64,000 bases of DNA from Thalassovita mangrovi (GTDB lineage: Bacteria > Pseudomonadota > Alphaproteobacteria > Rhodobacterales > Rhodobacteraceae), in contig NZ_WWEN01000008.1 of the NCBI RefSeq assembly GCF_009857745.1, forward strand, positions 62,001 through 126,000, read 5' to 3'. The position numbers were made by a program, and so were the translations under genes. Each line of letters starts with the position of its first letter. Positions within the stretch are counted from its first letter, which is position 1. Shown piece after piece: positions 8,801 through 17,599 of this stretch. The notes under the pieces were generated by a model. It was not told the DNA's origin and did no database searches. It saw only the letters and a program-made list of their open reading frames with translations.

Positions 8801-9451
8801 ATGACTGAGCTGATTTGCTTCGATTGCGATGGTGTTCTCGTCGATAGTGAACCCCTGGCCGCCCAAACCACTGCCGACTGTCTGTCCGAACATGGGATCG
8901 GGTTAACTCAGGCGGAAGCCCTGGCGCTTTTCACCGGCAAAAGCGCCGAGGCCGGGCGTCAGATCATTCGCGACACCTATGGGGTCGAACTGCCCCGGGC
9001 CTTTCATGCGCGATATGACCGGTTGCTGTTTCAGCGCTTTCAGGACCGGCTGCTGCCTGTGCCGGGCATGGCGGAAGCATTGGCGGCGCTGCGCCTGCCC
9101 AGTTGCGTCACTTCGAACAGCGGCCATGCGCGCCTGGACCTGTCGCTGCGCGTGACCGGGCTGGCCGCGCATTTCGGTCCGCGTGTGTTCAGCGCCGAGG
9201 ATGTGGCCCGCGGCAAGCCAGCCCCGGATCTGTTTTTCCATGCCGCGCGCCGTCTGGGTGTTGATGTGCGGCACTGTCTTGTGATTGATGACAGCCCGTC
9301 GGGAATCGCCGGCGCGGTGGCGGCCGGCGCGCGGGCCATCGGGTTCACTGGCGGCGGCCATGCCGGACCCGACCACGCGGACCGGCTGAAGGAGGCCGGG
9401 GCGTTTTGCACGGTCCGTTCGGCGCAGGAGCTGATACCGCTCTGTACCTAG
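8801..9451 (+). CDS. HAD-family hydrolase (beta-phosphoglucomutase/phosphatase-like)
   Basis: A 216-residue haloacid-dehalogenase-fold protein: motif I FDCDGVLVDSEP, helical cap, motif II CVTSNSGH, motif III lysine in GKPAPDLFFHAARRLG and motif IV VIDDSPSGIAGAVAAGA. This subgroup contains sugar-phosphate phosphatases and beta-phosphoglucomutases; the cap here fits a small sugar-phosphate substrate. Start ATG 8801 lies 19 bases after the isomerase stop, so the two are co-expressed. Most likely it removes phosphate from a product of the isomerase or of the GDPD enzyme across the divergent promoter. Confidence 0.88.
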   Translation: MTELICFDCDGVLVDSEPLAAQTTADCLSEHGIGLTQAEALALFTGKSAEAGRQIIRDTYGVELPRAFHARYDRLLFQRFQDRLLPVPGMAEALAALRLPSCVTSNSGHARLDLSLRVTGLAAHFGPRVFSAEDVARGKPAPDLFFHAARRLGVDVRHCLVIDDSPSGIAGAVAAGARAIGFTGGGHAGPDHADRLKEAGAFCTVRSAQELIPLCT

Positions 9452-9550
9452 AAGGGTTGGCCGGGGAAGGGCGGGCTGGACCGTCGGGGGACGGCGCCGG
9501 TAGCATGAGACGGGGCCCGTTTGAGCGGCGGGCGGGGAGGAAGGATTACA

Positions 9551-10327
9551 ATGTCCGACAACAACTATCCGACGCGCGATGTGCTGCGTTTGATCGAAGC
9601 CAGCCGCGATGATCTGCCCGATGCGCTGGCCCGGATCGCCGATTTCATCCTGCGCGAACCCGAGGCGGCCTTGCGCGCCTCGATGTCGGAACTGGCGGTT
9701 CTGTCGGGCAGCGGCGAGGCCAGCATCGTCCGGTTTTGCCGCAAGCTGGGATTCGAGGGGTTTTCGGCCTTCAAGATTTCCCTGGCCTCCGACATCGCCT
9801 ATCGCAGCGGCGCGGAACCCCGGGAAACCGATCTTGGCACCCGGATCGCCGATGCGGTGCGGGCCACGGTGGACGGGACCACGGAAACGGAACTGCGCGA
9901 AGTGGCCCAGCGGCTGGTCGCCGCGCGCCATATCGATCTTTTCGGGGCCGGCGTGTCCGGCATGGTGGCGCAGATGTTTGCCTATCGGTTTTCCCGCGTC
10001 GGCCTTGTGGCCCGCGCCCATCGGGACGCCTTCGTCGCCGAGGAGGTTCTTGGCGGGCTCGATGACACCTCGGTCTACATGACGATTTCGGAAACCGGTC
10101 TGACCACCCTGACCGAACACATGCTGCTGGCGGCGGGTGAACGTGGCGCTTATCGCATCGCGATTTCGGGGCGGCGGATCGCCGATCTCAGCGGGCTATG
10201 CGAAAAGGTTCTGATCGCTACGCCCTTGTCGCCCTTGCCGGAACGCGGGGAAATCGCCCCTACCGTCGCCAAGGTGGTGCTGTGCGAATTGCTGACCGAA
10301 CAGATCATGCGGCTTCGGCAGGGCTGA
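9551..10327 (+). CDS. MurR/RpiR-family transcriptional regulator
   Basis: A 258-residue regulator with the N-terminal HTH_6 domain (ALRASMSELAVLSGSGEASIVRFCRKLGFEGF, in part) and a C-terminal SIS sugar-phosphate-binding domain (residues about 120-250: IDLFGAGVSGMVAQMF, VYMTISETGLTTLT). I chose ATG 9551 because of the strong GGGGAGGAAGGA at 9534-9545. The SIS domain implies a phosphorylated-sugar ligand, consistent with the isomerase, phosphatase and glycerophosphodiesterase genes nearby. Probable target: the TGGAGTA repeats at 7805-7842. Confidence 0.88.
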   Translation: MSDNNYPTRDVLRLIEASRDDLPDALARIADFILREPEAALRASMSELAVLSGSGEASIVRFCRKLGFEGFSAFKISLASDIAYRSGAEPRETDLGTRIADAVRATVDGTTETELREVAQRLVAARHIDLFGAGVSGMVAQMFAYRFSRVGLVARAHRDAFVAEEVLGGLDDTSVYMTISETGLTTLTEHMLLAAGERGAYRIAISGRRIADLSGLCEKVLIATPLSPLPERGEIAPTVAKVVLCELLTEQIMRLRQG

Positions 10328-10425
10328 GCGGGGCCTGCATCCGATGCAGCCTGAAAACCAGGTCCTGTGAAACTCTGTGTGATCAGGCGCAAGGCGTGTA
10401 AATTCGATCCCTTGTCTGGCAAAAA

Positions 10426-11691
10426 TCAGGCTGCATCCAGCGCAAGCCAGACGAGAGCGCCGGATGTCCGGTCGGTTTCGATCCCGACCTTTCCGCCCAT
10501 CGCTTCGACATAGGCGCGGACCAGGGCCATCCCAATTCCGGCGCCCGATTGGATGCCGTTGGCAAATTCGAGACGCTCGAATGGATCGAACGCGGTGTCG
10601 GACATCCCCTTGGGGAAGCCCGGGCCGGTGTCGCAGATGCTGACTTTCACGCGATTGCCCGCTGCGGGTTCCGCCGCGAGGGCGATCTTGCCGCCCGCCG
10701 GGGTATACTTGATCGCGTTGTCCAGGAGCTGCTGAATGGCGGGAACGAGCAGGGCCGGATCGGCCTTGACCTGTGTTCCCTTAGGAATGCTCAGATCAAG
10801 CTGCAAATTCTTCGCCGATACCTGGTCCTCATATCGCCGCAAGGCCTTCGCGCATTGCTGGTCCAGGTCGACCACCGTCTGGTTCACGTTGATTTCCGAC
10901 CCGGCGATCGAGGCGTAGCTCAGCATGTTTTCCACCATCTTCAGCAAATTGTCGCTCGCCCCCAGAATGGCATCCATCCGGTCCCTGACCTTGTCGCGGT
11001 CAAGCGGGCTGTCGGCCCCGGCATCTTCCCGGGTCAATTCGGAAAACCCGGTGATGGCGTTCAGCGGGGTCCGCATTTCGTGGCTCATGCTTCTGAGCAG
11101 GGCGGACTTGGCCTCGTTGGCCACCTCGGCGCGCTGCTGCGCCTGGCTCAGGCTGGCGGCATACCTTCTTGATATGACGACGAAATATGCGAATTCGAAA
11201 AGAACGACGCCGAACACGGTGACGGCGGTTCCGGGGGCAACGACATGTTTCGCCATGTCTTCCCCGACATCGAAGGGCGCCAGCAAGGCGTAGTCGGTCC
11301 ACCATCCGATGAACCACAGCAGCACCGGCAACGCCACGAGCCCCCAAACAATGGGCCGCTTGCGGTTGGTCGAAAAGATCAGGAACGGCATGCCGGCCGC
11401 CGCGAGAAGGATGAAGGACATGTAGCCGGCGGGATGGACAACCAGCGAAGCGAGGAAAATCGCGGCATTCGCGGCAAGAAGCCAGGTGATCCGGGCCAGG
11501 GTGTGCCATTCATAGCGATGCAGCAGAATGCCGCCCAAGAAACCGATCGTGGCGATCCCGGCGGCGATTTCCAGCCTCGGCGCCCCCAAGCCCCACGCGA
11601 TGATGAGCCACCCGACGGCAAACGGCGTCACGTAGCGAACGAGCGTCTTGGAATTGGCGATGCGCCGCTCGTGCCGGCTCAGATAAGTCAT
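10426..11691 (-). CDS. Membrane-bound sensor histidine kinase
   Basis: A 421-residue kinase. The first half has about six hydrophobic helices (residues 20-165) with very short loops, so the signal is probably sensed in or near the membrane. Then follow the HisKA box LLRSMSHEMRTPLNAITGF with the phospho-accepting His, and an HATPase domain with N-box DNAIKYTPAGG, G1 GPGFPKG and G2 GAGIGMALVRAYVEAMGG. No receiver domain and no adjacent response-regulator gene exist, so its partner is elsewhere. It sits just downstream of the chemoreceptor gene on the same strand but a strong terminator separates them. Confidence 0.88.
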   Translation of the reverse strand: MTYLSRHERRIANSKTLVRYVTPFAVGWLIIAWGLGAPRLEIAAGIATIGFLGGILLHRYEWHTLARITWLLAANAAIFLASLVVHPAGYMSFILLAAAGMPFLIFSTNRKRPIVWGLVALPVLLWFIGWWTDYALLAPFDVGEDMAKHVVAPGTAVTVFGVVLFEFAYFVVISRRYAASLSQAQQRAEVANEAKSALLRSMSHEMRTPLNAITGFSELTREDAGADSPLDRDKVRDRMDAILGASDNLLKMVENMLSYASIAGSEINVNQTVVDLDQQCAKALRRYEDQVSAKNLQLDLSIPKGTQVKADPALLVPAIQQLLDNAIKYTPAGGKIALAAEPAAGNRVKVSICDTGPGFPKGMSDTAFDPFERLEFANGIQSGAGIGMALVRAYVEAMGGKVGIETDRTSGALVWLALDAA

Positions 11692-11803
11692 GGAAAATAT
11701 TCGCTCATAATATCAATCATAACTCTGTACGCGAACCTGCGCCCTTGCAATGCAGAGCTGCGGCCCGATCCGATTGCTGAAATTTTCGCCGGGCATTTGA
11801 AGG

Positions 11804-11837
11804 AAAAAGGCGGCGGATACCGAAGGGCACCCGCCGC
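11804..11837 (-). terminator. Rho-independent terminator after the chemoreceptor gene
   Basis: On the minus strand a 12-bp stem with two G-U pairs (arms 11826-11837 and 11810-11821) and a four-base loop is followed by five Ts (11804-11808). It lies about 50 bases after the chemoreceptor stop and isolates the histidine kinase gene from chemoreceptor transcription. Confidence 0.85.
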
Positions 11838-11888
11838 AGTCGTGGCAGGGGGCAAAATGGCCCGCCTGCTCCCAGGAATGGGGTGCGA

Positions 11889-13682
11889 TCAGAAATCCCC
11901 GAAACCGCGCGCGTCATGGTCGCCCGACATGAACTTGGCGATCTGTTCCGACAGGCCCGCGTCGACCCCGCCGGCTTCGGTGGCATCCTTCAGCTGCTTC
12001 ATCAGGGCCGCGACATTTTCATTCGCCCGCAGGCCCGATCCGCCGCCCTGCGCCGCCTGACGCAGTTTGAAACGCGCCATGATCCCCTTGATCACGTTGG
12101 TGGAGGCTTCCATCTGGTTTGCCGCCGCTGCCAGTTCTTCGGACTGGCCCGTCGTTTCGGCGCTGTTGTTGGTCAGCTCGCCAAGCGCGATGGAAATCTG
12201 GTTGATGCCGCGCGACTGCTCGTTCGAGCTTGCCGCGATGCTGCCGGTCTGCTGGTCGATCTTGTCGACATCCTGCGCGATGTTCTCAAAGGCGACCTGC
12301 GTTTCGTCGGCCAGCTTCGATCCTGCGCCGACGCGCTGCACCGCCCCTTCGATCAGGTCGGAGGTTTCCCGCGCCGCCTTGGCCGACCGGCCGGCCAGGT
12401 TCCTGACCTCCTGCGCGACCACGGCGAAGCCGCGCCCATGCGATCCCGCGCGCGCCGCCTCGACGGCGGCATTCAGTGCCAACAGGTTGGTCTGGAAGGC
12501 GATTTCGTCGATCACCTTGATGATCTTGCTGATGTCCTCCGAGGAGGTGCGGATATCGCTCATCGCGGAGACCATGTTGCGCATCTTGTCCTTGCCATCC
12601 GCGGCGATATGCGACGCGGTGCTGACAAGCTGCTGGGCTTCTTCCGTGGCTTCCGCGTTGGTCTGCACCATCGCGTTGGTTTCCTCGACCGAGGCCGAGA
12701 TTTCCTCGATCGCCGCCGATTGGCTCTGGCTGTTTTCCGACAGCGACTGGGCCGAGCGGTTCAATTGGCTGATGGTCATGGTGATCTCGCCCACCTGGCC
12801 GTTGATCTCGGTCATCACCTCGTTGAGGTTGTCATAGGCCCGGCCGAAGCTTTCGACGATATCGCGATAGCTTCCCTCGAACTTGTCGGCCTGGATCGGC
12901 CGGTCGAGATCGCCCTCGATGATGGCGTTGGACATCGCCTCGATCTCGCCGATGACCTCGTTGAAGGACGCCTTGATGTCGTCGATGGCCTCGTTGACGA
13001 AGCCCCGCTCGCCCGCGAAGCGTTCCATCTCATAGGCCAGATCGCCCTTGGCGAAGGCCTTCATGCAGGCGATGATCTTGCGCTTCGTGTCGATATGGTC
13101 CTGCACCATTCTGTTGACGCCGTTGGCGACACCGGCATAGCGGCCTTCCAGTTCGGGCGTGTCGATCAGCGAACTGATATTGCCCTTGGCGTGCTCGTCG
13201 CTCATCCAGCCGACCTGTTCGATCAGCAGATCGATTTGCCGTTGGGACCGGTTGAAGGCGGTGACATCCTGCCATTCCACGTAGATGTTTTTGATCGCGC
13301 CGTCTTCGCCGAAGACCGGGGTCGCCTTGAACTTGAGAGCCTTGCCGCCGATTTCGAAACTGCCATCGTAGACGCTGGTCATCCGGGCGATGATGCCGCG
13401 CTGATGCGCCGGGTTCTTGTGGAAGAAGTCGATCGGCTTGCCCAGAACGTCATCGGCGCTGAATTGCGGCAGGTCCCTTTGGATATCGCTCTCAATGGCG
13501 GAAAACATCTCCAGAGCGGCCTTGTTCACATAGCGGATGACCAGGTCCGCATCCGCGACCATGATCGGGTTGGACAAGATGTTGATCGCGCCCGCTGCCC
13601 CTATGCCCTGCCAGTCCTCCTTGCCGGTGCCGGGGGGAAGGTCTTCTGCTTGCATGTCTGATTTACTGACCTGGACGTTCAT
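11889..13682 (-). CDS. Soluble methyl-accepting chemotaxis protein with PAS sensor
   Basis: A 597-residue chemoreceptor with no hydrophobic segment, so it is cytoplasmic. Order: PAS domain (about 35-150; [20 protein letters not shown], then WQDVTAF), one or two HAMP-like helical segments (about 175-330), and a signalling domain with the conserved hairpin tip [20 protein letters not shown] (in part). The last residues are GFGDF, which fits the C-terminal x-aromatic-x-x-aromatic pentapeptide that tethers CheR or CheB on a flexible linker. ATG 13682 is chosen because GGGAG lies eight bases upstream; an in-frame ATG at 13724 has a poorer site. PAS input suggests a redox, haem or small-ligand signal. 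Confidence 0.9.
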   Translation of the reverse strand: MNVQVSKSDMQAEDLPPGTGKEDWQGIGAAGAINILSNPIMVADADLVIRYVNKAALEMFSAIESDIQRDLPQFSADDVLGKPIDFFHKNPAHQRGIIARMTSVYDGSFEIGGKALKFKATPVFGEDGAIKNIYVEWQDVTAFNRSQRQIDLLIEQVGWMSDEHAKGNISSLIDTPELEGRYAGVANGVNRMVQDHIDTKRKIIACMKAFAKGDLAYEMERFAGERGFVNEAIDDIKASFNEVIGEIEAMSNAIIEGDLDRPIQADKFEGSYRDIVESFGRAYDNLNEVMTEINGQVGEITMTISQLNRSAQSLSENSQSQSAAIEEISASVEETNAMVQTNAEATEEAQQLVSTASHIAADGKDKMRNMVSAMSDIRTSSEDISKIIKVIDEIAFQTNLLALNAAVEAARAGSHGRGFAVVAQEVRNLAGRSAKAARETSDLIEGAVQRVGAGSKLADETQVAFENIAQDVDKIDQQTGSIAASSNEQSRGINQISIALGELTNNSAETTGQSEELAAAANQMEASTNVIKGIMARFKLRQAAQGGGSGLRANENVAALMKQLKDATEAGGVDAGLSEQIAKFMSGDHDARGFGDF

Positions 13683-14198
13683 TGCTGCGGCTCCCTTTTG
13701 GATTGTTTTTGTTGTCGGGGTCATTCGTTATTCGAGTTTCTTTCCTGCACAAATTTTGTGCCCTCACCAATTGAGGACGGCCGCCGGGCAAACGAATTTA
13801 GATAATGGAATGTTTGATTTTTGTACTGTCAGTAAAAATTTGGGCTGAAATTTTTACAAAACAAAAGCTTACTGTGAAATAAATAATATTAAAAAAGTTA
13901 TAGCTTGGCGGACTTTTCAAACTGCGCGGGTCTCATGCTTTGTTTGTTCAACCTTGAAGACCATGCCCGGAGCCAGGCCATGACGCTACCGATGGATGCC
14001 GCCTGGACATCACTTGTAGCGCAGGGTTGTCGCCGCCGCGGCAGAATGGCGAAAGGTCCCCATTTTTCCAAAAAGCGCCTCTAAAATGTTTCTTTTGTGC
14101 GCCGTTCTACAGGGGGTACAGGATCAGTCCATCCGCTGGTCCCAATGAAAAAATCTTGCCCAGGAACAATATTAACCCTTTGTTCAAAGGACCTTAAT
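13683..14198. promoter_or_regulatory. AT-rich intergenic region with two inverted repeats
   Basis: This 516-base gene-free stretch separates two divergent genes and is clearly AT-rich between about 13800 and 13930. It holds GCACAAA-t-TTTGTGC (13747-13761), 65 bases before the chemoreceptor start, a good candidate operator, and a perfect 10-bp inverted repeat GTAAAAATTT/AAATTTTTAC with a six-base spacer (13832-13857). No open frame here has a ribosome site plus recognisable domain. Confidence 0.5.
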
Positions 14199-15764
14199 AT
14201 GGGCACAATATCTGAAGTTAATAACGTTTTTGCCTATGATGGCAGTATAGCGTCGCTCTATGCCGGCGGCCTTGTTTCCGCCTCGCTGCTCAATTTCGGC
14301 AGCGGCCCCCAAAGCGGCACGTTCGAAGACAATAACGGTCAGCTCAGCGCCGAGGACGGCGGCAGCGCGACCTTCACCTTCGACGGCGGCGCGGCGCAGA
14401 CGATCGAATATCTCGGATCGGGATCGGTTTCGACGATCACCTTGCTGGGCATCCCCCTTGATGAACGCCCGGTCGCCATGTTTTCGATCGACGGTCAGAT
14501 TTACATGTATGCCCCTGACGGGTTGCCTTTGCTGTCCGGGGTGTCAATCAGCTTCAACATCGACGCGAACGCCGCCTATGACCTTCCCGGCGCTCCGGAC
14601 GGTATCGTGCACGGTTTGGATTCCGGGGAAACGATGGGGGTCGGCTACAGCGACGTCCAGGGCGACCAGATCACCGAGGGCGAAGATACCATTCTCGGCT
14701 TCGGTGGCGACGACAGCATCGACGGCGGCGGCGGTAATGACCGTATCGAGGGCGGCATCGGCGACGACCTGATCCAAGGCGGCAGCGGTGACGACACTCT
14801 GATCGGCGGAGCCGGCACCGATACCCTGATCGGCGACGACGGCGCCGACGTGTTCGTGGCCGACGGTACGGCCGATTTCATCCTCGATTTCGACGCGACC
14901 AAGGGGATCGGCGATGGCGATAGCAGCAATAACGACCTTGTCGACCTGTCCGATTTCTACAACGACATAACGCTTGCCGACTGGAACGAGGCCAATCCCG
15001 ACCAGCAATACGACAATGCCCTGCAATGGCTGCGCGCGGATCAGGAGGATGACGGAATTCTGCAAAATGCCGGCGGGCTGCGGATCAAAGCGGGTGGCGA
15101 TCCGGTCAGCGGCGATCTGCTGAACGCAGAAAATACGCTGGTCCTGTGCTTCGTGACCGGCACCCGGATCACGACGAACAAGGGACTGGTGGATGTCGAG
15201 GAGCTTCGGCCCGGCGACAAGGTGCTGACGATGGATCACGGCTACCAGCCGATCCGCTGGATCGGCAAGAGGAAGCTGTCGGCGCATGCGCTGCATCGGA
15301 ACGAAAAATTCCGCCCGGTGCGCATTCCGGCGGGCAGTATCGGGGCGGGCTTGCCGGAAAGCGATCTCTACCTGACGCGGCAGCACCGGATTCTTGTCCG
15401 CTCCAAGGTCGCCGAGCGGATGTTCTGCCATCGCGAGGTTCTGGTCCCGGCAAGGAAGCTGAAGCTGATGGGGACGGCCGAGACCTATGCCGCGCCCTGC
15501 GGGTTGAAATACTGGCATATCCTGTTCGATCAGCATGAGATCATCTATGCCAATGGAATGCCGGCGGAATCCCTGCATACGGGACCTGAATCGCTGAAAG
15601 CGGTTCCGCCCGAAACGGTCGAGGAATTGCGATCGCTGTTTCCCAAGCTGTTCTCGGCTGACGGCCCGGCTGTGCTCTGTCGTCCCGATGTTCGTGGCAA
15701 ACGCGGGCGTCATATGATCCGTCGGATCGAAAAGAACGAAAAACCCGTGCTGGAAGAGTTGTGA
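14199..15764 (+). CDS. Secreted RTX protein with C-terminal Hint domain
   Basis: A 521-residue protein without a Sec signal. After a beta-rich N-terminal half come glycine/aspartate nonapeptide repeats at about residues 165-215 ([18 protein letters not shown] and [13 protein letters not shown]), which bind calcium and mark type I secretion substrates. From about residue 315 a Hint (hedgehog/intein) module starts at [14 protein letters not shown] with [17 protein letters not shown] and [10 protein letters not shown], which carries the catalytic-type Cys and His and may cleave itself. I chose ATG 14199 rather than an upstream frame extension because AAAGGACC precedes it. The substrate or role of the released part is unknown. 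Confidence 0.85.
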   Translation: MGTISEVNNVFAYDGSIASLYAGGLVSASLLNFGSGPQSGTFEDNNGQLSAEDGGSATFTFDGGAAQTIEYLGSGSVSTITLLGIPLDERPVAMFSIDGQIYMYAPDGLPLLSGVSISFNIDANAAYDLPGAPDGIVHGLDSGETMGVGYSDVQGDQITEGEDTILGFGGDDSIDGGGGNDRIEGGIGDDLIQGGSGDDTLIGGAGTDTLIGDDGADVFVADGTADFILDFDATKGIGDGDSSNNDLVDLSDFYNDITLADWNEANPDQQYDNALQWLRADQEDDGILQNAGGLRIKAGGDPVSGDLLNAENTLVLCFVTGTRITTNKGLVDVEELRPGDKVLTMDHGYQPIRWIGKRKLSAHALHRNEKFRPVRIPAGSIGAGLPESDLYLTRQHRILVRSKVAERMFCHREVLVPARKLKLMGTAETYAAPCGLKYWHILFDQHEIIYANGMPAESLHTGPESLKAVPPETVEELRSLFPKLFSADGPAVLCRPDVRGKRGRHMIRRIEKNEKPVLEEL

Positions 15765-15792
15765 GGTTTGCCGTCGGCTGAAGGGATCGGCA

Positions 15793-15822
15793 TTTCCACG
15801 CGATTGGACCGCTACGTGGAAA
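15793..15822. terminator. Inverted repeat between convergent genes
   Basis: Arms TTTCCACG (15793-15800) and CGTGGAAA (15815-15822) flank a 14-base loop, 29 bases after the Hint/RTX stop and 14 before the end of the convergent gene. No long T-run is present, so termination by this element in either direction is only plausible. Confidence 0.4.
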
Positions 15823-15835
15823 CCTTCTGGCGGGT

Positions 15836-17362
15836 CTAGTTGAGCACCGGATCGAAGCCCATCAGATAGCTGAGGGGGGCGAAATCGTCGGTCAGCACGC
15901 GGGGGGCTTTGCGGGCGATGATGTCATCGACGAACGCCGTCCCCAGGGGTTGGAACCGCATAGGGTCCGGTGAACGCGTCGTGACCGCCGATACCGGGCT
16001 GTCGCTGGCGCCTGACAGCAGCACGAAGACACGGCGTTCGCCCGGTTCCGGCGGGCGCGCCTCGGTCCAGACCTCGACGCTGGAAAAGACGGTGAGCAGA
16101 GTCACCACCATCGCCGCCAGCGCCTCCAGCCGGTCGACGCTGTCGAGCAGGTTCATGGCGAACACGCCCTCAGGGGCCAGGCGGTCGGATACCAGTTGGA
16201 AAAATTCCTGCGTCACCAGGTGTTCGGGCACGGCGATATCGGTGAAGGCGTCGCCGACGATCACGTCGTAACGGGTGTTGCTGTCGCGCAGTGCAGTGCG
16301 GGCGTCCTGGTGCAGGATCGCTGTCTGGTCCGGGGTGAACCAGAAATTTCGCATCGCCGTTTCGGTGACCTCGGGGTCGATTTCGGCGACGGTGATGCCG
16401 GTGATGCCGCGATCCTGCCAGGCGCGCGGCACCGAATAGGACCCGCCGCCGATATGGAACGAGGTGAAATCGCGCCCGCCCATCCGCATCCGCGGCAGGG
16501 CGTCGAGCATCGCGGCGTGGTTGGTGAACATCACCCGCGGTTCGCGGCCGCCGCTGATCCCATGCGCCAGATGATCCACCACCATCAGATGCACCGGGTC
16601 GAGCGGGTCATCGGACAGGGAAACGGTGCGGATGCAGTAATAACTGCTTTCCCGGTCGCAGACGGGGGGCAGGGCGAAGGCCTGCGCGCCGACGGCCAGC
16701 AGGGCGATCACACCGATGCCGCCCGCCAGTGCCTCCACCCGCCGGGCCCGGCCCAGCCAGAAACACAGGAAGGCCGCCGCCACATAGACCCCGGCCACCA
16801 CCAGCAGCGTCGCGATCGAGCCCAGCAGCGGCACGAAAACGAACCCGGCCAGCAAGGTGCCCGCGATCGCGCCCACTGCGCCGGTGGCGAACATCACCCC
16901 CAGGGCATGTTCGGATTTGTCCCGCCCGCGCATCGCGGCCACGGTCAGGATCGGGGCGGGCACCCCCGCGAACAGCGAGGGCAGGAAGAAGGCCAGCATG
17001 GTGATCGCGGTGATCGCGGCCAGCGGATGCGGGATCGCCTGCAGGACCGGCCCGGCCAGGCCGCGCAGCAGCAGGCTTGCCCCCGCGGTGGAGATCGCCG
17101 CGGCGATCATGGTCCAGCCCGCGTGGCGCAAGGCGCGCCCGGTGTCCAGGCTGCCGACCCGTCCGCCCCACCAATGCCCGACCGAAAACCCCGCCAGAAC
17201 GACGGCGATGATCGCGGTCCAGGTATAAAGGCTCATCCCGACATAGGGGGCGATCATCCGTCCCGCGACGATTTCGACAACCAGGCTCGAGGCGGAAACA
17301 CCTCCCTGAAGGAAAACCAGAATCCAAAGCGGTGTCGGGCGGGGCAAATCGGGTTTTGTCAT
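15836..17362 (-). CDS. Membrane-fused spermidine-synthase-like protein
   Basis: A 508-residue protein. The first ~215 residues form seven or so transmembrane helices (starting LWILVFLQGGVSASSLVVEI); the rest is a class I methyltransferase-fold domain of the polyamine synthase type with SFHIGGGSYSVPRAW (cofactor loop), VAEIDPEVTETAM (acidic residue after strand 2) and VIVGDAFTDIAVPEHLVTQEFF. Such fused MFS/spermidine synthase proteins are widespread but their substrate is rarely known; the decarboxylated-SAM aminopropyl reaction is only presumed. It stands alone, diverging from the efflux operon. Confidence 0.8.
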   Translation of the reverse strand: MTKPDLPRPTPLWILVFLQGGVSASSLVVEIVAGRMIAPYVGMSLYTWTAIIAVVLAGFSVGHWWGGRVGSLDTGRALRHAGWTMIAAAISTAGASLLLRGLAGPVLQAIPHPLAAITAITMLAFFLPSLFAGVPAPILTVAAMRGRDKSEHALGVMFATGAVGAIAGTLLAGFVFVPLLGSIATLLVVAGVYVAAAFLCFWLGRARRVEALAGGIGVIALLAVGAQAFALPPVCDRESSYYCIRTVSLSDDPLDPVHLMVVDHLAHGISGGREPRVMFTNHAAMLDALPRMRMGGRDFTSFHIGGGSYSVPRAWQDRGITGITVAEIDPEVTETAMRNFWFTPDQTAILHQDARTALRDSNTRYDVIVGDAFTDIAVPEHLVTQEFFQLVSDRLAPEGVFAMNLLDSVDRLEALAAMVVTLLTVFSSVEVWTEARPPEPGERRVFVLLSGASDSPVSAVTTRSPDPMRFQPLGTAFVDDIIARKAPRVLTDDFAPLSYLMGFDPVLN

Positions 17363-17423
17363 GGTGACGCCATTTTGCCGGGAGTTCGAAAACGGTCAAG
17401 CGGGGACACGATTGCATCCGTGG

Positions 17424-17451
17424 TTGACGCTTTCCTCCGCGGGCCTAGTTT
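17424..17451 (+). promoter_or_regulatory. Candidate sigma-70 promoter for the efflux operon
   Basis: TTGACG at 17424-17429 and TAGTTT at 17446-17451 are spaced by 16 bases, about 150 bases upstream of the adaptor start. This is the best match to a -35/-10 pair in the 237-base divergent gap. Confidence 0.4.
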
Positions 17452-17599
17452 CACCCCGGGCGTCTTGCCCATTCGCTGAGCGCCGGGTCCGTCGCTGCGG
17501 GGTGTATCCCCTTACGTGGCTTTACAAAACGAGGCTGTGCCGTTAGGCGAACCCCATATATCCTTTGCCACTATGGCGCCCCAGACCGGAGCCTCCTTG

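Noticed and set aside
10335-10349. Short hairpin CTGCAT-CCG-ATGCAG as terminator after the RpiR gene at 9551
   Set aside because: A stem of only six base pairs without a T-run is too weak to call.
14700-14850. Short direct repeats mistaken for a CRISPR or satellite array
   Set aside because: They code for RTX glycine/aspartate nonapeptides in frame and vary as codons do. No spacer structure is present.
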